A stretch of 64,000 nt of DNA, taken from positions 1,756,001 through 1,820,000 of the forward strand of contig CM072336.1 in the NCBI GenBank assembly GCA_036874045.1, given 5' to 3'. The notes below the pieces were generated by a model that had not been told where the DNA came from, did no database searches, and saw only the letters and a program-made list of their open reading frames with translations. This stretch comes from Cymodocea nodosa (taxonomy: Eukaryota > Streptophyta > Magnoliopsida > Alismatales > Cymodoceaceae). Of this stretch, positions 1 to 10,689 are shown piece after piece. Positions within the stretch are counted from its first letter, which is position 1; every line of letters begins with the position of its first letter. The position numbers and the translations under genes are program-made.

Positions 1-3000
1 TAACTTATTGTCGATTTGAGACATAGATCTATATTCAATTTCTTCACTAGATTTTAACATAATATTCTATTTCTTACTTCTCTAGATGACTAATCATCTA
101 AATTGTCATTGACATAAGTGCAATATCAAGAGGTAGATTCTCTATCTCCTCGATCACCACCATAACCAGAATTTGAATAAGCAATAACTCTTAAATGTCC
201 ATGATTGAAATAATGTAAACCTTTGATAAGATTATTTTTAATATAGGCAAGAACTTTAAGAACTTCATCTCAATGTACTTCCCAAGGTTTGTGCATAAAT
301 TGACTCAAGAGACAAACAACAAATGCAAACGAGCTTCTCAATGAGATGTCAATATCGTCTCAAATTATCAACTTTTTTGAAAGTAGTATCCTAAAAAAGA
401 GGATTATGTTCTACTGATGTTTGTTCAAGTTTACAACCTAAGAGACTTGTCTTTTTTAGTAAATCAAGAGAGTATTTCCACTAAGATAAAGATAATCTTC
501 CTTTAAAGAAAACAAATTCAATGCCAAGAAAATATTAAAGTCTTCTCATGTCTTTAATAGCAAACTGTCTAGCTAAGTGAAATCTTGTTGCTTAAACGTC
601 TTCTATATCATCATCTATCAATAAAATATCATCCACATATACTCCCAAAATGGCATACCTGACCTTATTATGCTTGACAAAGATAGATGGATCCATAACA
701 CAATGTTTGAATCTCTATACCTATAGAATAGAGCTCAACTTGGCAAACCACACTCTTGAACTTTATTTGAGCTCATAAATCACTTCCTATAAGAAACATG
801 CATAGTTCTCCCCTTAAGCAACATACCCAAAAGGTTGTTTCATAAAGACCTTCTCATCCAAATCACCATATAGGAAGGTGTTGCTTACACTAAAATGTGC
901 AAGAGACCATCCAAAATTGATAGTCATGGACAAGATAACCCAAATAAAAGCAAGACAAACAACAAGTGAAAAAGTCTTCTCATGGTCAATCAATAGAACC
1001 AATAGAAACAATATAATGATGGGTAGATGGATAGAAATAATGATACCTTTTTTGCATACGAAAATAACTGACAAAAACACATTTAACGGAACAAAGTGAA
1101 AACTAGCCAAGATCAAAAGATAAATTTTTGACAAAGACATAACACCCAAATATTCTAGGAGGGAGACAAAAGAGTTCATGTTGATGAGAGAGACACTAAA
1201 GAGGAATGCCTCCCCCAAACGAATATGATTGATAAAATAGGATTCCATAAGGGTGGCACTTAACCACAAGAATTTGGAAAAGTTCATCTCAATCATTAAA
1301 ATACAAGCAACATCAATGAGATGACAATGTTTGTGTTCTACAATCTCATTCTGTTGAGATGTATGAGCACAAGAAGTTTAATAAATAATGCCCCATTAAT
1401 CATACAAAGTAGCAACATCAAAATGAGAAAATTCCAAGGCATTATCGATGCAAAAAATTTTAGGTGAAACACAAAACTGATTTCATATTTCATTAAAAAA
1501 GGTAGATAGAACATTAACAAATTGTTGATAATTTCTTAACAAATAGACCCAAGACACTTAGAAAAATTGTCAACAAACATAACATAATAGCAATGACCAG
1601 AAATAGACTTTATTCAACAAGGATTTCAAATGTCACAGTAAACTAAATCTAACAACCCTTTGACGAAAGATAACTCATGACTACAATAAGTAGCGCAAAA
1701 TTGCTTATCAAGAATACAAGACTCACAAGAAACATACTCGATGGAAGCCCAAAAAAGAGCTTCACAAAACTTGCGAACAACTAGATGACCCAAATGACAA
1801 TGTCATAATAGAGAAGAATCACTAAAAGTTACCACAAACATGAGACTACAAGAAATAGTATCTTTGACAAGCACAGAGACACCTTGATCATGCTCAAAGT
1901 CCAAATCAATCCTCTCCCTCGTTTGCAAATCTTGAAAAATATAATAAAAGGGGAAAAAATGTAATAGAATGATAAATTTGTTTAATAATGACGCTAATAG
2001 AAAGAATATTAATAAGGAATTTAGGAATAAAAAAAACGTCATTAAGGAAAATGTCTAGATAACAAAGGTAGAACTAGTGTCGAAAATAAGGCAATTCCAC
2101 CCATTAGTGAGGGCAACATAACTAATGTTGGACATGAAGATAGGTGATCAAAAAGAGATTAGTTACCTGAAATGTGGTTAAAGGCATCAAAATCAATAAT
2201 CCAAGAATCACTAGAGGTAGTATAAAAAGTTAATATACCTAAGAGGACATGAACTATTGAGGCAATGGCAATTTGTTGAGAGCGAAGGAGCAAGAACTCA
2301 TTGCAATCAATCTAGGAAATTGCAACCAACTGAGAGAAAGAAGGGGCAACATTACTAATAGAGGATACCTTTGTAATAAAGGAAGTTTTTGTAAAATGAG
2401 CAAAACTAACAGTAGAGGGAGACCAGCCGAACTTGTCCCAATAACACTCGAACAAGTAATTTTTGTGTCCACAACAAACACAATGAATAGGAGTTAGTGT
2501 AATGCCTACCTCAACCATGATTCAACAAACCCCCCCAACTACTCATAGCAATGGCTAGGGTAGAAGCATAAAAAGTAGGCAATAGAATAAGGATAACAAC
2601 GGACACATAGAGGACTTTATTGAATGTTGTCTAAAGAGATAGAACAATTTCAAAAATAAGAATTTGTCCACAAATTTGGGAAGCAATGACAGGATTAAGG
2701 TTAGTGAGGAAAATGGCAACAACAAACACATCATGATAATGTTTTACGATTATAAGGTTAGGCATTGACAGTTGATACACATCCAATTCATCAAGAAGCT
2801 CACGTAAATGATTGTAATAGCAGTGGGCAATGGAATCACTCTACTTATGAGTATATAACTGTTCATACACTTTACAAATACAAGAGATGTTATGTTCATT
2901 TACATAAGTCACATAGAGAGTTTCCCACATGTACTTCGCCAATTAAATGTAAGAGATATTTGCTCAATGCTATCTTCAACACTATTGATAATCTACGAAA

Positions 3001-3423
3001 TGATGTCATAGCCTATCATGTACCATTTAGCATACTCTTTCGACTTGAGGTTTGGAGAATCATCCTAGAGGTGAGATTCATGACCATGAGCCACAAGAAA
3101 TGTTTGAAGCACATTTGACCAATAGTGATAGTTGTTGTCATTCAACTTGACAGTGGTGGCAGTAAGTTTCAAAGTTCAAAAAACTTTGGAAGAGGTGTCT
3201 ACGTCAGAGGAGTATCAACATACAATGCAGTGGGTAATACTTAAGATATCCATAAAATCCTATATGACAAACAAGAGAAATGAGGCAAACAAACACTCAA
3301 AACATGAGGAGAGCTCAAATAGTCATCTGTGAGAAGAAAGAAGAGGAGGGAGGGGAGGGCAACACATTGTCAGAGAAGACGCTCAACACGATGGTCATTA
3401 GAGGTGCCTGGCTCATGATACCA
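1..3423 (-). mobile_element. Decayed Ty1/copia retrotransposon, internal region, truncated by window edge
   Basis: The minus strand, read from high to low coordinates, gives the copia order gag, protease, integrase, reverse transcriptase, broken by many stops and frameshifts. A degraded zinc-knuckle-like stretch (CVCCGHKNYLFEC) lies near 2450-2500. The pre-integrase region (LWHCHLGH followed by CESCILDK) lies near 1700-1810, with integrase core remnants (CIDNALEFSHFDV) near 1400-1460. The RT start (FLYGDLDEKVFMKQPFGYVA) lies near 815-880, the RT signature YVDDILL near 620-650, and a KYSLDLLKKTSLLGCK-like segment near 430-490. RNase H and the 3' LTR would lie left of position 1. The order and motifs are seen directly; the Ty1/copia assignment rests on known family structure. 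It cannot be functional. Confidence 0.9.
3410..3423 (-). other. Copia primer-binding site (tRNA-iMet type)
   Basis: On the minus strand this reads TGGTATCATGAGCC, close to the TGGTATCAGAGCC site that plant copia elements use to bind the initiator Met tRNA. It directly abuts a CA-ending LTR candidate (3424-3542) and lies upstream of the decayed gag, as expected for a minus-strand element. Confidence 0.75.
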
Positions 3424-3542
3424 TGTGAATAGGGATTTTTGGGGAGAGGGAAAAACTAAACTAATTCATTAGATTATGAGTAATACATATAACACATACA
3501 CAAATGGATCCATATATGGATCAAATACTCATATGTCTAACA
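3424..3542 (-). repeat. Candidate short copia LTR (LTR-A, 119 bp)
   Basis: On the plus strand this begins TGTGAATAGG next to the primer-binding site and ends GTCTAACA, so it has TG...CA termini. As the 5' LTR of the element at 1-3423 its 5' end would be at 3542. The sequence to its right carries RNase H from another minus-strand copia copy, so the same LTR may also be that copy's 3' LTR. The outer boundary is inferred from the terminal dinucleotide only, because no second copy is in the window. Confidence 0.5.
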
Positions 3543-3599
3543 AATGGTATATATAATATTTTTAAATATATATACATAATGGTATTTTAGAAATTTTGT

Positions 3600-4400
3600 A
3601 TATTTGTATGGTATGCATGAAATTTCCCTTGATTAATCCTCATGGCAATCCCTTCAAGTATTTCATAAATGTTTAGATTGTTTGTGATGAAAATGGTTGG
3701 CTTATTGTAACAATAATGTATATAGTGAGAACCACCACAAAAAATCAGGTTTAATCAAAAAAGATCAAAACTACATTATCTTACTTGTTATTTAAGACAT
3801 GGAGTGATACTCTACTTTTACATTAAACCTAGATATTATATTTTGTTTCTTAATTCACCATGTCACAAGATCTCCCCAACATGGGTACAATACTAAGTGG
3901 ACTTCCTATTTCTCATCATTTGCATAACTAGAGTTTGAGAAAACACGTTCTACACCTTAAATGCCCAAGTGTATGAAGTATACATAAAACCCACTACTAA
4001 TAGAACACCTTAGACTTATGCACATACTGATTACTAAGGTCTACAATATGTGAAATATCTAAGTGACTACGAAGTAAATTATCTTCCCAATCAATTATCT
4101 ACAATTGCTTGCAAACATCATTTCAAAAGCCATAATCTAACCAATAGGAGTGCTCTCTTAATTATATCAAAGAAGTCAAATTCCTTAGAGAAGATCAATT
4201 GCATATTTTCCTTGAGTCAAAGTCATCTAGTCCATGGCATAAGCAAACTTGATTCACAAAATATACTAAAGATGTCCCCAATCCTCATGGAGTTCAACTT
4301 CGATTTTGTATCAAAGTTTGGTATAACAAAAGAAAAAGGAAACATGTATATCTTCAATGGATATGTCAATAAAAGTACAGTTAAATCATAGAAGTCCATG
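3600..4400 (-). mobile_element. Decayed Ty1/copia fragment: RT C-terminus and RNase H
   Basis: A second copia remnant on the minus strand. RNase H is recognisable near 3760-3900 (CWGDLVTW followed by KKQNI and a VEYHSMS-like block, the counterpart of the usual GGNLVTWRSKKQNV...AEAEYRAM). The end of the RT is recognisable near 4170-4290 (EDWGHL.YIL and TLTQGKYAIDLL). Reading frames are disrupted throughout. It follows LTR-A, so the two remnants form a head-to-tail arrangement on the same strand. No gag or integrase motif was found between 4400 and the next primer-binding-site-like sequence at about 4933. Confidence 0.8.
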
Positions 4401-4932
4401 ATCAACGCTCAAAACCATGAATTTGGGCATAAAATTTTAGGACAAACTAAGGCAATCAGCATAATTTATATCATAAGCTTGTATGAAACATAAGCCACTA
4501 AACAATTCTTATATCATTCCATTGATCCATTGAGTATATGTATGGCATTAAATACCCATCTACAATGACTATGCATATCCTTGCATGATGAAAAATTATG
4601 CCCCATATACCACAACATATAATTGATTGATTGTATTTCTTCATCCACAATTACCTTCAAATGTTGAGTATTATATGTTTCTTGATGGTTTTTGGGAATG
4701 AATCTAGAGACAATATGAGAAACCTAAATTGACAAAAGCAGTAAAGAAAATCATAAGAAATAAAGGTAAAAATATGATAAGCAATGGTAGTATAATTACC
4801 TTTATTAAGTGCTATAGGAATTTTAATGTCATATTAGTGGTGGATCAATTAAGATACGAGTTAATTCTAAAAGAGCTATAATTGTAGAAATTGACAAATT
4901 TCCTCTCTTCTTTGCCTGTTTATCCTAATTCT

Positions 4933-5089
4933 TGACTCTAATACCATGTGACTAGAAGGTAAAATATGGGTTCCTTCGTTAGTAAGAAGGTGATTATATG
5001 TTTATAGTGATTTTATCATATATAGATTTATATGGTGAAGTACTTCTATATCCTACTAAAGATATGTTTAACCCTACTAATATCTAACA
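4933..5089 (-). repeat. Candidate second copia LTR (LTR-B) with adjoining primer-binding site
   Basis: The minus strand at 4933-4946 reads TGGTATTAGAGTCA, again like the initiator-Met primer-binding site. It is flanked on the right by sequence that starts TGTGACTAG and ends ATCTAACA at 5089 on the plus strand, about 143 bp. The termini resemble LTR-A (TGTGAATAG ... GTCTAACA), but the interior does not align convincingly by eye. It is the plausible 5' LTR of the fragment at 3600-4400. Confidence 0.45.
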
Positions 5090-6160
5090 TTTATCATGCC
5101 ATTGTCATGGAACCCCCTTTGCCTTCTAAAAGTTGGAAAACCCATTTTCTCCCCTCTCATTGAATATAATGTACTCTTCTGTCCTTGTTATTGATGGATG
5201 ATCAAGCAATGCATGATTCATAATCACCGCTACAAATTTGCAAGATGATATGCATTATCCAACTTGTAATAGTAGTAAAAGTTACCTTCAAGGATTTCTG
5301 AGATTCATAGTCTTCTTTCGAATATTTCTTGTTTAGAATAGAAGAACAAGATCTTCTAAATTTTTTATCCATTGCTCTTTAGTTGCAAACTTACAATTCC
5401 ATGAGGCGGCCTCCATGCCTTAGAAGTTGTTCACACCCTTTACTCTTACATATAACCTGCTAACCCTTTATGTTAAATATTTTCATATAACCAGTTACCA
5501 TCCTAGGCTGCTAGTATGCATGAAATGCATCCTTTGTGCATCATATCATGCTCTTCTGCATAAACCATCAGATCTCCATGACCACTATTGTCATCCATCA
5601 AAAAACAAAAGGCCCAAGACGTGTCTGTATGAAAAGCATCTGTTCCACGATCATTTAAGTATTCAACTGCAGCTCAAACACAACTCCTTAAATTTCAAAA
5701 TCAAAGGAGAGTTTAATGGTGATATACCGTAGTGTTCAGGTAAAATGAAAAAATTAGGATACCGTTCCACTCCCTACACATGGTAATTGCTGAAACACCT
5801 AGCGATCTCCACCTTGAATATTCTACATGGAGACACATGGCTGGCAAGACATATCGGATACTCGCATTATTTCCCCTCATCTTAACGTGCAACCTTACGA
5901 CATATCAACAGATAGACAGGGGAAACTCTCTTCACCACGCTTAGTTATTGTAAATTTTTAGGTCAAGCTGAAGTGATGATCTTGTGTTGTTTTTTGGAAG
6001 ATTGACGATCGTGTGTTCAGGTTCAATCAGGATTTACAATTTCGAGTATGAATTAAGATATATCAAAAAAAAACTCGCCAGTTGAGACTCTTGAAAGCAA
6101 AACAGAGTAAAACACTGATAAGAAAGCAGAAGGGAAAAAGAAGAAGAAGCATATACTTAC
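5090..6160. other. AT-rich stretch without a recognisable gene (possible intron of the DCL-like gene)
   Basis: No family-like protein segment was recognised on either strand. If the gene starting at 6564 (minus) is intact, this is the right part of its first intron. The open frame at 5427-5732 (+) has no recognisable motif and is probably chance. Confidence 0.5.
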
Positions 6161-6564
6161 TTGCCAGAGTGAAGGATCATCCTTACGAACCCTACAAGCG
6201 GCACGGTATCCGCCAGGATCTGGTCCTCCCAATCCACCACTTCCGGATCCCTTCTTTGGTGCCTCCGGCTCACACCCGACCTCCGCCTCTCCCCATCCCC
6301 GTCTCCATCCTCCTCCGTCTCCCCATGCTCGTCGTGCACCGGTGGAAGCGGGGGAGGGGACACGACGGGGCGTCTCAGCAGGGAAGGGTCGTCGCTGTCT
6401 AAACCGCCGGCCTGGACGCCGGTGGAGGCGCGGAGGACGATAAGGCGGGGAGGGGAGGGGAACGGGAGGAGGAAGAATGAGGAGGTGGATGTGGGGGAAG
6501 AACCGGGAGGGAGGTGATGGGATGGGGAGAGAGGTGGAGTTGGAGAAACGTAAGTGGATGCCAT
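6161..6564 (-). CDS. DCL-like (DUF3223) plastid protein, first exon only
   Basis: The ATG at 6564 opens a frame of 134 codons plus two bases, ending at a good splice donor (GGCAA followed by GTAAGTAT, intron from 6160). The N-terminus is rich in Ser, Pro and basic residues like a plastid transit peptide. The last residues, EDQILADTVPLVGFVRMILH then SGK, match the conserved start of the domain in DCL (defective chloroplasts and leaves), which acts in plastid rRNA maturation and chloroplast development. The rest of the domain (about 100 residues) was looked for on the minus strand from 6160 to 1 and not found. Either the first intron exceeds 6 kb and contains the copia elements, or the gene is truncated. 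Family call is fairly sure from memory of the motif; integrity is unknown. Confidence 0.7.
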
Positions 6565-6599
6565 GCGCTCTGCGAACAGAGCAAGCTCGGTTGGGGAGG

Positions 6600-9035
6600 G
6601 GATAGAGGGAGACGGTGGGAACTACGAATCGGCTCGGTCTGGATTGTGTTTCCGCTGTACCGCCGGTTAAGATATGACGACACAAACGGAAAGCGTGACG
6701 GCGTTGGCACTTTTTTATTTTTATTTTTTTTTCAAAATAACAAGTTCTCGCGACTCAAATAGCAGAAGTAATAATAAAGTATATTATTAACGTAAATTTT
6801 AATTTTTAAATTCGAATTTACTATTAAATTTTTTTATCTTATTAAAAAAAATCCACAATAGAATAGGAATAAAGGGTGATTTGGATCACATAACCATCCT
6901 TTTTCTGGTATAGGAATAATTTTATATTTAAGTTTCGTTTGAGAATTATATCCATCAAAATGAACATAAATAATAACGACTTTACAAAAAAATAAACATA
7001 AATAATGTAAGGTTTTTCACTACACAAGTAAATAACCGAAATCTGAAAGTTCGCCTCACTCCCTTCTTTTATCCCGCGAGTTCGAACACACGATTTTATT
7101 AATTACCAGTAAGAAAAAGTAATTCACGGAGAGACTCCGCTTTTATTTATACAATTCATTACCTTTCGTGTAAAAAAAAAAGGTTATTTACCAAACAGGG
7201 AGTTTCCTTTTTTTTTTCCAATGTATAATTGAAGGATCAGCACAACCATTTATTAGAACGAGGAAAAAAATCAAACACAAATCAACCTTTTTATGGTGTT
7301 GAAGACAAACGGACAAAGACGACCTTTACCCGTATTTTAAATTTACAAGTCCATCCCATTTTACCCACCGACTTTACTCTTTCTCGTCCGCTTTTCACTC
7401 GATTACCTTTCTCTACGTTCAAAATGATATTATTACAATGTACATTATCATATATTATACATATATATTTATTTAACATCAAAGTAACAAATTCAATTAT
7501 AAAAATAAGTCTGAAGATTAGAACTTATGTTAATAACACGACAAAAATTTTGTCTGTATTTTATTGTTGTTTTTGTAAATAAAGAAGGTGCGTTTTTACT
7601 ATTGTTGCGGGTGTCGAAATACTTTTTACGTGCACTTACAATTTTATCACATGGTAGAAAATATTATTTTCATGGAATGGTAATTTTCCTCTACCAGTCA
7701 GACATATATTTGAATCTCGATTACTTGTGGTTAAATCTAAATATCGTAAGGAGTTGAAAATAGAGAGAAAATATAAAGTTTAAATACTTTTATTTAAAAG
7801 AGATAGTTAACATCCACGACATTATCTGCAAAATTTGCAGGAAGATGTTTTCGTTGAGATAAAAACATATTAAACCTTAGTTCCGTAACTTTTTAAGATC
7901 TTAAAAAGACGTCGTTTCGTATTCGGCAGACTCAATGAAACAGGGCCTGCATGCTATGGAAGAGGAGATGGGAAGGTGTGCCGCTTTCACTTGTCTCGAG
8001 GGGGGGAGGGGGAAAAATCTTCTCGTTTCATGGCCCCACTTTCCTTGGGTCCCCCGACCGCAAGGTATAAATAATAGATTTGCAAGGAAACAGCGGAAGG
8101 ATCATGCGTCGTGCAGATCACGAAGAACGATGGATCCAACGGTTACCGGAGCGAGCCAACCTGTCACGCTCACGTGGACGATCGTGCCCGCCCGCCGGTT
8201 GACGAGAACAAATCATGTGGCATTTAACCCATTCACGTGTTGGAGTAAGATGACAAGGACAAGCACCAGCGACGACGGACGAGCTCAACGTACACGATTT
8301 TGTGGTTTACAAAAATTTCTACGTAAGGTTCGTTAATTTATAATAATCATTTCGTATTGTTATTGTGGTTTATATATCTTACTTTCGTTTACCGGTCGGC
8401 CGGACTCTGGCGAAACCATCGTCCTGTGTCGGGTCAACACCGTGACGAGTTCGCCGTTCCAGCGCCACACACGCACGGCAGCGTCCTGCGTCCACATCTC
8501 AAGTTTCCAACACAAATCGATGGTCGATGTTCGAACTTATACATGATTAAATGATGGAACCGTTCAGATAATGATCAATGGTTGGATTTGGACTTGTAGA
8601 GCAACGCGCTTCTCTTGGAATAGATTGTTCGGCTCCGGTATCATTTTGTTGCTATGCGGAAAATGATCGGCGGTGTGGACTCGTCTCCGTGTGTCATTCG
8701 TACATTCGTATAATTAGACGAAACCTTGCCCCGGACGAAACGTTTTTTTTTTTAATGTTTGATTCGCATAATTAATGTTGGAAAAAAAGAGTCCATAAAG
8801 CATTCGTTCGGTTTACATCGTTAATGATTTCAAATTTATATTTTGATAATTCGAACGTCTTTGTCCCCGTGAAAAATAAAAACCACCGGTCAATATCGAC
8901 AAATCGAAGTTACTGAGTTTGTGGGAAATTTCGCTTCGATGATCTCACCACCGCGTAATATTAAAAAATTACAGAAGAGAGATAACATCACTGTAGGTGA
9001 CCGGACCTACTTCCGTGGGTATTTATTATGTATAC
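6600..9035. other. Intergenic region with GC-rich patches
   Basis: 6700-7900 is AT-rich with no recognisable coding segment. 7930-8530 is GC-richer and contains an open frame (7935-8336, +) without any motif, a TATAAATA sequence at about 8066 and two CACGTG G-box cores at about 8172 and 8235. This looks like promoter or degraded leader sequence rather than a protein gene. Confidence 0.4.
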
Positions 9036-9041
9036 ATCTAT

Positions 9042-9049
9042 TATATATG
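9042..9049 (+). promoter_or_regulatory. TATA box of the DUF1685 gene
   Basis: TATATATG within CTATTATATATGTATGCGG lies about 55 nt before the ATG at 9103, followed by a short pyrimidine-rich leader (TTCTTTCTCATCCCCTCTCC). Position fits a plant core promoter with a very short 5' UTR. Confidence 0.5.
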
Positions 9050-9102
9050 TATGCGGTGTGAGCGCCACGGCCTGACCACTTCTTTCTCATCCCCTCTCCC
9101 CC

Positions 9103-10355
9103 ATGGCCGACGACCACGCGAGAGCCGACCTCGCCTCACCGGCGCCGGGTAGTAAGCCGTTTCCGCTCTTAAAGGCAAGATCCTGGTCTCCGGACACATC
9201 CCGGGAGGAGACGTGGCTCCGCCGTAAGGGAATCCATCAGGACCGCCGACGAGACGGGACGCTGACGCGCAGCGTCACAGATGAGGACCTAGAAGAGCTC
9301 CGTGGCTGCATCGATCTGGGATTCGGCTTCGATTTTGCCTCCCCTTCCTCGGATTCTTACGCCAAGTCCCGCCTGTCCGACACTTTCCCGGCGCTCGACC
9401 TGTACTACGCCGTGAATCGCCAGTACTCTGAAGCAATCGCCGGGATCACGTCGTCGCCGTCCGATTCGGCCTTGTCGTCCGATGGATCTAGCTCTCTCTC
9501 CATCTATTCCCCTGGTAAGCGAAAAGAAAAGAACAAAATCAATTTTCTTTCCTCTTTATGTATGTATATCCTTTATATTGCTTCGAGAATAAGAACCCGA
9601 GATTTGTGTTGACGTAGTTTGTTAAATTTTTTTGGTCATAATGAGCTAAATATTAAATCTTAATCAAGATATTCATTTTTTGGGGAGGAAGATCAAATGG
9701 TCAAAGCAGAAACTGCTTATTATTTCATGTTTTGCAATTTGTACACGTTCCTTGTGTTCATCGATTAAAAGCTGAAGACAAAAAATTTCTATTAAAAGCT
9801 GAAGACAAATCAAATGATCTTTGTTTTTCCCAACATCTATTATATGCTTATTATTACTGAACAGAAGTGGTGGTGCAAAGCTGTCTGTAAAGATGCACAC
9901 TGTTTGGCTGGTGAGGAGTTTCATGTATCCAGTAATTTCATTTGAACTGAGGTCTTCAACAATTTGCATGCGAACTTCCTACATCTGGAAACGGATGTGG
10001 AATGAAGCAGAATTGTTTCTTTAATTGTGAGGCTAGAAATCATGGTAGTGACTTAATGTCGGTTGTTAAATGTAGCCATCGGTGATTGATGATCCCATTC
10101 TGCACATGTTCTTTGGGAGCCACGCATCTAGATTGGTTTGTTTTTATTTCTCATCCTTTTTGTCTTTGTGTTATTGCCTTTTTCTGGGAAATTTGCTATG
10201 TTGTTCTGTTATTGCCTTTGTGTGTTACAAGCAACCATGCATCTAAATTGGCTCGTTTTTATTTCGAAGGCGAGAATCCCGAGCAGGTGAAGGCCAGGTT
10301 GAAGCAATGGGCCCAAGTGGTTGCTTGTACAGTGCGGCAGCAACGCAGCTGCTGA
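9103..10355 (+). CDS. DUF1685 family protein
   Basis: Two exons, 9103-9514 and 10270-10355, joined in phase 1 (CCTG|GTAAGC ... CGAAG|GCGAG), give 165 residues. The family signature SVTDEDLEELRGCIDLGFGF is at residues 57-76, FPALDLYYAV at 95-104, and the conserved C-terminal ENPEQVKARLKQWAQVVACT follows the junction at 139-158. This is the usual DUF1685 organisation: acidic helix and G-F-G-F block first, a KARLKxWAQxVAC tail last. No signal peptide or membrane segment is evident. The function of the family is not established. The small second exon encodes only the C-terminal motif. Both exons are supported by family motifs, so the model is firm. Confidence 0.9.
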
Positions 10356-10602
10356 CCGAAGAATCCGTTCGTTCCATGCCTCTCCCCAAACATTGGCCAT
10401 CGAAGAACAAGGAAATGGTGATGACGATGACGATGAGCAATGTAGGCAAGAAAGGTACATATCTCCTGCTGTTATACACTGGAAGGAAAGGAAAACTGGA
10501 AAGACAGACAATGACCCTCCAGAGGAAGGAAAAGATGTTTGCATTCCATGATCCATGCAGAAAGTAATCTTCGTTCTCTCCGCGTATTCCGTTCCAAGTC
10601 GG

Positions 10603-10606
<4 letters not shown>

Positions 10607-10640
<34 letters not shown>
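10607..10640 (+). repeat. (TC)n microsatellite in DUF1685 3' region
   Basis: About 17 TC repeats, 250 bp after the stop codon. It produces the artificial Arg-Glu repeats seen in minus-strand translations of this stretch. Confidence 0.95.
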
Positions 10641-10642
<2 letters not shown>

Positions 10643-10689
10643 ACTCCTCTGCCTTTCTTTCCTCTCCCTTGAAGTATTGTTGTATCATT

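Noticed and set aside
814..1296. 160-codon minus frame as a membrane protein gene
   Set aside because: The hydrophobic look comes from frame decay; its end reads as the start of a copia RT.
6053..6685. 210-codon minus frame and 106-codon plus frame around the DCL exon
   Set aside because: Other frames over the same GC-rich exon; only the 6564 frame ends in the DCL motif and a splice donor.
7935..8336. 133-codon plus frame as a gene
   Set aside because: No domain, no splice or homology support; contains promoter-like motifs instead.
10209..10688. 159- and 133-codon minus frames with Arg-Glu repeats
   Set aside because: Translation of the (TC)n microsatellite and antisense of DUF1685 exon 2.
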